Both the position numbers and the translations under genes were made by a program. Source: Coprinopsis marcescibilis (taxonomy: Eukaryota > Basidiomycota > Agaricomycetes > Agaricales > Psathyrellaceae). Taken from it: a stretch of DNA of 64,000 nucleotides. Location: NCBI GenBank assembly GCA_004369085.1, contig ML210150.1, forward strand, positions 248,001 to 312,000, in the 5' to 3' direction. The notes under the pieces were generated by a model. The model did not search any database, was not told the origin of the DNA, and saw only the letters and a program-made list of their open reading frames with translations. Positions 56,163 through 64,000 of this stretch are shown here, piece after piece; the stretch's first letter is position 1, and every line of letters begins with the position of its first letter.

Positions 56163-59100
56163 CTACAATACCGTGTATCTGCCTGCTGTTGCAGCTGGGT
56201 TCCGCATTTCCGCCTGGAGTGCGGCAGCTGAAGCCTCGATAAGCAGTCGCTTAATCTCACGGACCGCTTGCTCGACCCTCCATTCTTCGTTGGATTCGAT
56301 GAGTAGGTGCAATTTTGGGGGGCCTTCTGGAGGTGGCTCCTTTCCGGACTCGTAATAGATCCCCTTGTTGGTAACCGAGGCCCCAGTCATATCGATGAGC
56401 TATCGAAAGCAGCAATTTGAGGGATATATTCGAGAAAAGCAGAGTCGAAAACTTACCTGAACCATGGTTTCTTTGTTAGTAACACGCCAGCGGGCCTTTT
56501 GTGGATAGTCGTTGATAGGTATGATTGCATGGAAGTCGGTCGAATCTGGATTGACTTTGCGTCCAACGCCGGTATCTTCTTGCTGCTGCAACTGTGACTG
56601 GAAAACCAGCTTGGTCGCCCTGAGTTGGGCGTTGAGCTTTGCAACAACACTCAACGCCTGTTTGTGAGCTGCTGTGTCCTTTCCAGCACGAGCCGCAGCC
56701 TCCTCTGCGGCACGCATCTGGCTCTGGAGCTTCTCCTCTTCCTTGGCATATGCCAGGCGTTTGGCGGCAGCGACTGCACCACCCACGCCAAGAAGACCCT
56801 TGGAAGAATCTGGAGCCGGACCGCGCTTGATTTCGACTTTGAAGTTTCCAAAGGTCATTTCGTCGGTTTGCTTTTCTTTCGTTTCCTCAGTAGCAGCCGG
56901 TTTCTCTTCTTCGCCTTCACCGTACGCCTTTCTTTCAGCGCGTTCCTTCGCATCGCGCTCTTTGTCCAACCTGTCCAACCCTTTGCCACCGAATCCGGAA
57001 CCTGCAGCCTGTGCCTTTCCAGCTTTGACCTTTTCGAGGAAACCTAGGGGTCGTCGTTAGCGTTTATGTTCACAATCAGATACGAATAACTCACTATTGG
57101 ACAAAGTTTCAAGCTCAAGGGGAATGACGGCATTGCTTGCCTTGAGTGCACGATAAATATCGACGGAGTACCGTTCCTGTTCGGGTGTGATGAACGTCAC
57201 GCATGTTCCTTTGTTTCCAGCTCGACCAGTTCTTCCGGCACGATGAACATAATCTTCCATGTGGTTGGGTGCATCGAAGTTGATGACGAGTTTGAGCTGC
57301 TTGACGTCCAAACCTCGAGCCGCAACTGATGTGGCAATGACGATGGGAACAACTCCTGCTTTGAAATCGGCGATGGTTGAGTCACGATCGACTTGCTCCT
57401 TTCCACCGTGGAGTGACATGCAAAGATAACCCTTGCGCATAAGTTCTCGAAGCAGGTTGTCTGCAGCCTCCTGTCGATCGACGAAGATTAAAGTCCTACA
57501 TTCGGGATCTTCATTGTACATCTGGCCCAGAATCTCAAGCAGTCGATTGAACTTTGACTCCTCCGGTCGAACTTCCACGATTTGATCGATCTCGGCTGCT
57601 ACGACGGAACGACCTCCAACAGTGATCTCCAGAGGCTTGCGCAGAATCTTCCGCGCTAGCGAGTCCATCTGTTTAGGGAATGTGGCGGAAAAAAGGACGG
57701 TTTGTCTGTCTGGCCTGATGTTGTTGATGATTTTCATGACTTGAGGTTCGAAACCCATGTCGAACATGCGATCTGCTTCGTCGAGTACAACATACGTGAC
57801 CCTCCTAAGATTTGTGACGCGCCCCGAATTTGCGGTCAACAAATCGATCATGCGCCCCGGCGTGCAGACAATAATTTCAGCTCCCTTCTTCAGCTCTGCA
57901 ATCTGATCCTTGATCGGAGAACCCCCATACGCACAAACGGCCTGTTATGCAAGAAAATAAGACGCCGGAATGGATATGAACACAAATTAACACACCCTTA
58001 GACCCAGCACTTTCAAAAAGGGCTTGCAGTCCTTGTAGATCTGGACTGCAAGTTCCCTGGTTGGTGTCATTACTAGAGCCATAGGACCTTCCATCTGCTC
58101 CAAGGGACGCTGGTCCTTGATGTGACGGAACAATGGAAGCAGGAACGCGACCGTCTTGCCTGAACCAGTTTTAGCGACACCAATGACGTCCCTGCCTGAC
58201 ATAATGGCAGGGATAGCCTGTGCTTGAATAGATGTCGGTGCAGCGTAGTTCAAGCGTTTGATGACTTCAATGCTACATCGATTACATCAACTTGAAATCA
58301 CTTTGCAAAATGAAAGAAGACGCACCATGATGCAGGCAACCCAAAGTGGCTCCATTTGATGACAGGCTTAGGGCAGTCGACACCACGAATCTTGATTCCG
58401 TCCAAGGCAAGACGAAGAAGTTCAGCCTGCTCGTCCGACATTGAGTCGATGTCGGGAGGTGGAATATAAAACTCTTTCCTAAAGGGCTCGTATTGAACTC
58501 TGGCATGGTCGACGATTGCAAGCTCCTTCTTCTTCGCTTTCTTGGCAGCAAGGGCTAGGATGTCTTCAGGATTGAGGTCGGTGGTATCCAATTCGTCCGG
58601 AACGTATTCCCCCTCATCCTCAGGGCCTTCATCTCCCATTGGGTCGTCTAGTCGTATCTTCGAGCGGGAAACCTGCCCGGAAACTAGCATCTTCTGAGCA
58701 TCTTCTTTGTTGACTTTGGCCACTTCCTGTTTGACTTCGTTCATAAAGGCGTCAAGAGGGTCAACATCCTCTTCATCAACGTCCATAGTATCCTTCGGTT
58801 TGGACTTGGCTTTCAAGGCTTGCTCCATTATGTTAGCTTCTTCGTCGTCGTCGTCTCCTTCTAAATCACCGACTGCCGCAATGTCCTTGTGCATCGACAT
58901 GTCCACCGCAGGCATGTCTTCCAGTTTTTCCAGCTTACGCATAGATTCAACAGAGTCGTCCAATGAGGTCATGGGTTTGTAACCGGAGAAATCTGGTTTA
59001 AGGGGCAAGCCCTTCAAACCTAAGCCAGAAAGTACAGGCCTGGCAGGTTGGTTTGATTTAGACGAAGCGGGGGCTGTAAAAGGATCAAGTGTTGTGAAAT

Positions 59101-59645
59101 CATGGAAGAATAAGACAAGGACGAGGCAGCTCACGTTGATTGGGTGCCACCTTGCCAGCAAGGGCCATTGCTTTCGCTTTGGCAGAATCGAGGGCCTTCT
59201 TCGCCTCTCGCTCCTTCTTCCATGCTTCTAGCTTGGCTCTTTTGGCTCTGAGTTTTTCGTCCTCGGGTGGCGGTGTGGGTGTTGCCTCTGCGGCAGGGGC
59301 AGGTGGTTGTGATTTGGCGGGCGGTGTGGATGGACGTCTGTCCCGCGACGGTGAACGACGTCTATCGTCTCGTCGGTCATCCCGAGAAGCGCCATCCCTG
59401 TGGCCATCTCTACGTCTATCGTCGCGATGTCTGTCGTCTCGATACCTGTCCCGTTCGCGTTCTCTTTCCCTATCCCTGTCGCGGTATCTATCTCTATCCC
59501 TGACGTCGTCGTACCGGGAGCGGTTCCCTGTTGCCCTTTGGGTGCTGCGCCTCGTCGGCGAGGGGGACCGAGGAGAGCGATAAGACTTTCTTACCCGCTT
59601 ATTGTTTGAAGAATCTGGTGATTCAGATCTGTCCCTTCGTGCCAT
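56163..59645 (-). CDS. PRP5: DEAD-box RNA helicase Prp5/DDX46
   Basis: ATG at 59645 gives [15 protein letters not shown], then a long Arg/Asp/Glu repeat region (59400-59560) like the RS-like N-terminus of DDX46, then a Lys/Glu-rich segment. The helicase core follows: GLPASW with [19 protein letters not shown] (Q motif), [12 protein letters not shown] (I), [10 protein letters not shown] (Ia), [17 protein letters not shown] (II), [10 protein letters not shown] (III), [16 protein letters not shown] (V) and [14 protein letters not shown] (VI). The C-terminal part continues [19 protein letters not shown] and ends [19 protein letters not shown] at 56163. Total is about 1,050 residues, as in DDX46. 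Prp5 couples U2 snRNP to the branch site in prespliceosome assembly. It is divergent from the PI31 gene with 175 bp between starts. Confidence 0.95.
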
Positions 59646-59820
59646 TGAGAACAAGTCGAGAAATGAGAATCCTGGGCAAGGTTAAGCTAGTCAACTCTTG
59701 AAACGGCCTTCTATTTGCGTTTGTTATTATTGAAGGCTGTTGAATGTCTTGGCGTCTGAGGTCCGTGAGTCCTTGAACTCCACTGGACGCTGCGGTCCCA
59801 AATCTACCAGCACCTGTACC

Positions 59821-60927
59821 ATGTCTCCAAGCGATATTCTGGACCCTTCTGTCTTGATCTCATCGCTGCCCACATATCTGCCTGTAGACGGCAAGCATCT
59901 TGGTTCGCCCCAGGATGGCCTCGCTGCCTTGACCCACACAGCATTCAGCGTGCTCGCCTTCCGTTTAACAGCAGTGAACGATGTCGCTGTACCCTCCTCT
60001 GACAACGTTCTCCCGTCAGAGTGGAACAAGAATGGTCCAGGACACTACTCTTTCAAATATCGTCATGACCAGAGCAGCCTTGAATTTGCTATAACCGTGT
60101 CAAAACTTGGTAACAGAACAGTGATCAACGCCATCGCATTGGAGGTAATTCCACCCGTCATCTTCTCAACGAAACTCAGGCTGAAAAGAGTAGAGTGATA
60201 AAATTGCTAGTTTGGACGTTCCGACAGACGATTTTACTTCGCCTTCCTTTTATCCTTTCACTTTAGGCAGTGATGCCAGCAAATCACTGGTCCATGGCTT
60301 CATTTCGTCAAATCGCGTCACAGATTTTGTCGCGCAACTGAAACTGAAGATCATTCAAAGGCTTATTCCTGGCTTGCAGAAAGATGGCTACTCGGAAGGA
60401 TCTGAGACAACTTCATCGACACCATCGGCTCCTTCATCCTCACAGAATCCTCCTCCTGCACGTCCGCGCCCTGTCCCAGCACCAGATGCCCCTGACTTCA
60501 TTCCTTATCAGCCGGGAGGAACCTTCCCGTCAGGTAATCCTCTAGAGATCGGTCGCAGTGACCTGGATCCTTTCCCTCGTAATCCATTCGCGCCTCCATC
60601 TCTTTTCCCTCCTGGCGGAGGTGACGGAATGTTCGTTGGTCCAAATCATCCTATGTTTGGCGCCAGGGACAGATATGACAACTCCCTTCGTGGACCTTGG
60701 GGTGGTGATGGATATCTTCCACCTTTGGGTGCCCCACCAGGTGCCCGATTTGACCCAGTTGGGCCAGCATTCCCCAACAGGCCAAACAGAGGCCCTTTCG
60801 CGCCAGGAGGGGGCCGAAATGCACGAGATCCAGATAATGATGAGTTCATGCCCCCAGGAATGGTGAGTACATGCGGATTGGTATCAATAGGTATCTGATA
60901 ATGTTGTAGAGGGATATGTTTATGTGA
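59821..60927 (+). CDS. Proteasome regulator PI31 (PSMF1-like)
   Basis: Three exons (59821-60144, 60194-60862, 60910-60927) give 336 residues. The N-terminal FP domain reads HTAFSVLAFRLTAVNDVAVP, GPGHYSFKYRHDQSSLEFAI, INAIALESDKIASLDVPTDD and LVHGFISSNRVTDFVAQLKL. The C-terminal half is Pro/Gly/Asp-rich (DPFPRNPFAPPSLFPPGGGD) and ends PPGMRDMFM. This is the PI31 layout: the FP domain binds partners such as Fbxo7, and the disordered tail contacts the 20S proteasome. The last exon holds only 18 bases (RDMFM-stop), matching the conserved DDMFM-type end of the family. An in-frame ATG at 59740 is upstream but the intervening peptide is atypical. Confidence 0.92.
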
Positions 60928-61304
60928 ACTAAATGCGACCCCGAAGCTTTAATGGAGAACCGTGACGCGCAGTAACGCGGGTGCTCACGACCCTTGCTCT
61001 ACTAGTCCAGCATTTAGCTACTTGCCGGGAAATCGTACTAGTGAATTTTACTCTTTCATATAGCAAATTACAATCTAAGACCCAAAGGGTGTCTCTGTAC
61101 AATACAATGATTTTGTGGGTTGGGGCAGTTCGATGCATGACTCGGAGCAAAGCATCTAATCGCCCGATTTGGAAGTCTTGTCTAAGAGCATGGCGGACGT
61201 GCACACTTAATACCTGCCGCAACACACCAGAGAAATACGATTCGGAATTAGTCTGCCTTTATTCTCTTATTTACTCCTCATCTCGTCCCTCCGCATTAAC
61301 AGCA
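60928..61304. other. Spacer upstream of the acidic unknown protein
   Basis: A 377-bp stretch between two plus-strand genes. Overlapping open frames at 60981-61463 (+) and 60929-61225 (-) are not protein-like, and the first overlaps the next gene's start. It probably contains the 3' end of the PI31 gene and the promoter of the next one. Confidence 0.45.
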
Positions 61305-62285
61305 ATGAGTACACCATCGTCGCCCTTGAGGCACAGGCAGCCCACGACCATCCCTGGGTTCAGGCCCTCACAAAGACCAGCAAGAAGACCGATTTCAGAA
61401 ATGACCATCCGGGAACTACAAGATTTGCGTAAACTCAATGCTAGGATTCTGGCCTCGCCGTGAGTGACAACCTTTACCGTAGCGCCTCTTAATCTAACCC
61501 ATTTCATCACCAGTGGAGCATCGACATCAACATATGTTCAGCGGGTATCGAACGAGCAAGCCGCAATTGAATCTCGTTTACTGGACCTGGATGGCATAGA
61601 AAAACTGGGTGCAACCCTGAAACGAACTCAGATTAAGGGGGAGGCAGACATGGAGGTTGATGGGGCGGAAGAGCTACCAGTTAATCGAACCATCGAAGCC
61701 AAGCGGAAAGCACTTGCACAATATGTAAGGAGATTCTAATTACTAGCAGCAGAAACACAACATGAACAACTAACGTCGGTTCTCCATTCTATAGGGCAAA
61801 ATAAGGACTCCCTCAGGGCCGGAAACCAATTCGGGATCATCGTTCACTTTACAGGAGGCGATAGAATTGGAACGACAAGCTTATATTCAAGACAAAGAAA
61901 GGCAACAACGTATTTTGGAGAAGAAGAAGCGGCTAGAGGATTCCATTGGCATCTCAGGGAAAGCCAAACTATCCCGTGCAGAGCAGGATGCCCGTATATG
62001 GGCGTTTTTGTAAGGCATTTCGTATTCTTTCCACAATTTCCTGACCCAACTACTGTGTATGTCAGGAACTATAAACCTACAGACTCGGACCTTGAGGACG
62101 AAGACGAAGACGACGAAGACGACGATGATCCCTCGACTTGGTTTGAGGACGACCAGGACGATGGTATCAAGGGACAGAACATAGTCGAGCCAGACTTCGA
62201 GGATGAAATTTCGCATATCATTCAAGTGGACCGCAGCAGGGGGAATTACGATAGCTTTTATCAGCCAGGGAACGGAGAAAATTAA
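61305..62285 (+). CDS. Unknown acidic protein
   Basis: Four exons (61305-61459, 61514-61724, 61795-62009, 62066-62285) sum to exactly 266 residues. The N-terminus is basic and Pro-rich (SSPLRHRQPTTIPGFRPSQR). A helical stretch follows (MTIRELQDLRKLNARILASP; SNEQAAIESRLLDLDGIEKL), then a charged coil (ELERQAYIQDKERQQRILEK). The C-terminus is very acidic (SDLEDEDEDDEDDDDPSTWF). I do not recognise a family. Helical coils and acidic tail suggest a nuclear or chromatin-associated scaffold, but that is only a guess. The exon sum being a multiple of three and the GT-AG joins support a real gene. It converges on the FYVE-RING gene with 62 bp between stops. Confidence 0.65.
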
Positions 62286-62347
62286 ATAAATAAGTAGCAC
62301 ATGTGTTATCCAACGAGACCACGACGGAGAGATATCAATCCAAAAGT

Positions 62348-64000
62348 CTAGCGGGCATGCACTGGACAGTTCTTTCCACGCTGTAGCCAAGAAGATAGGC
62401 AAGCTGACACATAATCAGAGGACACTCTGTTGTGACACAAACCACTCACCACTGTGGAAGCTACAGAAGCAACTGAGACGTGCAACCATAGATCCTGCGA
62501 ACCGTCAAGCAATTTGCGTAACTGAAACGAATACAACACACCTTTGACAAATTCTTCGAGGCATATAACACCTGAATCCATTATCGGCGACTGTTTTCGA
62601 AACTAGCCAAGAACACTCACATTCCACTCCAAGTAAGGTGCTTTCGGCAGGCAAGCAGTAAACTAGGTATTTAGCAGCTTGAGGTGTTGTACTGCTACCT
62701 CCTTCTAGACAGTTACGGACATGTAGCTCTTGTTCTTGAGGTCCGCCGACATCATCTAGGCTTTGAAAACAAACAGGACAACTGAGATGTGTAAGCAGAA
62801 TATCTATTGGAAAGGCGGAAGTCCCTTACTCGGCCAAATCGCTCAACTGAGAGCTGGACTGTCGACGTGACAGACTTCCCGGAATCGTCAATCGTTCATG
62901 GTCAACAACGATTCGTTCTAAGGCGTTTCCGCCGCTGTTATAAAGACGGCTTGGGACCTCCGCATAAACCTCATCGTAGCATCCGAGGCAGACACGTTGC
63001 GGAGCGTTTCCAGTAGGAGCAGATGGCAATGCGGGGTCGTGGACAATGTCAGAGGGATCGAGCAGGACCCGATGAGAAGAACAACGATCGCAGAATATTC
63101 GACCGCATTTCCTGCAATGCTACGGAATCCTGTTACGGTGTGCCCAACGTATATAGATTTGCAACATACATGCTAAATGAATATCAGCAAAGAAATGAGC
63201 TCAGAACAAAGACATGACATACTCTGCGATTAATGAAGTTAAAGCGCCTTTGACATTCTCGGCACTGTTGAACCGTTTCATCTCGTTCCCATTGGGCATT
63301 GAGTTGATGCGGCGTAGGCGAGGTCCACCTTGAAGTTAGCATCTTTTGCGGAGCCTCGTGAGTGGGTACACGAAAATCGGGTGCTTGAGATAGTTGTGGA
63401 GTCAAATCGGCGGGTATACGAGAACTTCCTGGGGTATTAATATAGTCCGTGGATGCAGCCCTCGAAATCGGTCTGGGAGAAGGCGCCGGGTATATAAACT
63501 CATCGTCGGAAGAGTCGTCTTCATTTTCGTCATTGGGACCTTCGTGGCTCACTTCAGTTAAAGGGACACCACACACATGCAAAACATTTACCTTGATCAC
63601 CAATAAGCAAGCCAGAAGACGCGGCAGAAGATTTTCGTCTCTCGAGTTCTCTACTATATGCATTTAGCAGGACTTCTGCTTGCACTCTACGCTCAGGATC
63701 CTCGTCGTCTATGTTTTCACCATTAATAACAGGCAACGTCTGGCGATAGAATTAAAACTTACCAAGGATGCCTTCCCTTAGTTCGGTTGTCGCTCTTTCA
63801 AGCTTAGCGATGGACCTACGGACGTCGATGGACGAGTCGCCAGCAGTGTCACTGTACTGTATTTGGCTTCCGACCAGATACCTAGCTCTAGCGACATAAT
63901 CTCGGGAAGAGGATATCGGGTTAGAAATAACCAGCTCTAACTCTTGACTCTCGGAAAGGTTCCGTTCTCGAGGCTCTTCCGTGTACGGGATGAGAGCCCC
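62348..64000 (-). CDS. FYVE-RING E3 ubiquitin ligase, Pib1-like (5' end outside the window)
   Basis: The gene enters from the right edge. Visible parts are an N-terminal helical and Ser-rich region (MPVINGENIDDEDPERRVQA as part of a longer exon), then a FYVE-type finger (WERDETVQQCRECQRRFNFI then NRRHCRKCGRIFCDRCSSHR, with QRVCLGCYDEV), a CPVC pair, and a C-terminal RING variant (VECVICLEEFVKGSMVARLS then CFCSFHSACLSSW, RGKNCPVHAR). FYVE plus C-terminal RING with a CPVH end is the layout of yeast Pib1, an endosomal ubiquitin ligase that binds PI3P. The FYVE basic motif reads RRHCRKCG, one His short of the usual RRHHCRxCG. The stop is at 62348-62350. Confidence 0.85.

Noticed and set aside
59400..59560. 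Simple repeat or satellite
   Set aside because: The periodic purine/pyrimidine pattern is the codon repeat for the Arg/Asp/Glu-rich N-terminus of Prp5.
1..64000. Transposon, CRISPR array or biosynthetic gene cluster
   Set aside because: No transposase, reverse transcriptase, long terminal or inverted repeats, spaced short repeats, or clustered biosynthetic enzymes were seen.

Overview
This window looks like nuclear DNA from a filamentous basidiomycete, probably an Agaricomycete (mushroom or wood-rot group). The reasons are dense short introns (mostly 47-62 nt, GT-AG with a CTRAY-like branch site), closely packed genes on both strands, and families typical of that group: an Ncp1-like coiled-coil protein, a membrane-anchored GH9 cellulase, DUF7923/CCCH proteins and a lineage-specific WW-like family. 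I see no transposon, CRISPR array, rRNA or confident tRNA. All exon joins were made by hand from reading frame, splice sites and recalled family motifs; no search was run. Family names are recognition from memory.

Layout: 1-98 is the tail of an unknown gene. 0.25-0.8 kb (-) Ncp1-like protein; 1.0-4.5 kb (+) mechanosensitive MscS/EF-hand channel; 4.7-6.6 kb (+) AP-3 mu subunit; 6.8-9.0 kb (-) Sti1/Hop co-chaperone; a 1.8 kb gap; 10.9-13.7 kb (+) Zn2Cys6 transcription factor; 14.0-18.6 kb (-) nucleoporin Nup120/Nup160; 18.8-20.6 kb (-) replication licensing factor Cdt1; 21.6-25.9 kb (+) two tandem DUF7923/CCCH zinc-finger genes; 26.3-27.3 kb (+) RhoGDI; 27.6-28.9 kb (+) Coq2; 29.0-31.2 kb (-) Ytp1-family membrane protein; 32.6-33.6 kb (-) single-pass membrane protein; 34.2-35.7 kb (-) PKA regulatory subunit; 36.1-37.9 kb (-) Herp/Usa1-like ubiquitin-like membrane protein; 38.1-39.5 kb (-) Gfo/Idh/MocA oxidoreductase; 39.9-42.1 kb (+) GH9; 42.3-45.7 kb (-) sulfite reductase flavoprotein (Met10); 46.1-47.2 kb (-) uracil phosphoribosyltransferase; 47.4-48.8 kb (-) Rrp8; 49.1-51.0 kb (+) HerA-like ATPase; 51.2-51.6 kb (-) DUF952; 51.8-52.9 kb (-) membrane protein; 53.0-53.9 kb (-) WW-like family protein; 54.0-56.1 kb (+) nucleoporin Nsp1; 56.2-59.6 kb (-) Prp5 helicase; 59.8-60.9 kb (+) PI31; 61.3-62.3 kb (+) acidic unknown protein; 62.3 kb to the edge (-) FYVE-RING ubiquitin ligase.

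Most genes are unrelated housekeeping genes and do not form one pathway. The least explained items are the HerA-like ATPase, the tandem DUF7923/CCCH pair in which one copy has lost the putative NYN acidic residues, the WW-like family gene, and unusual splicing: four GC-AG introns, several stop-free introns whose length is a multiple of three, and 9-nt terminal exons.
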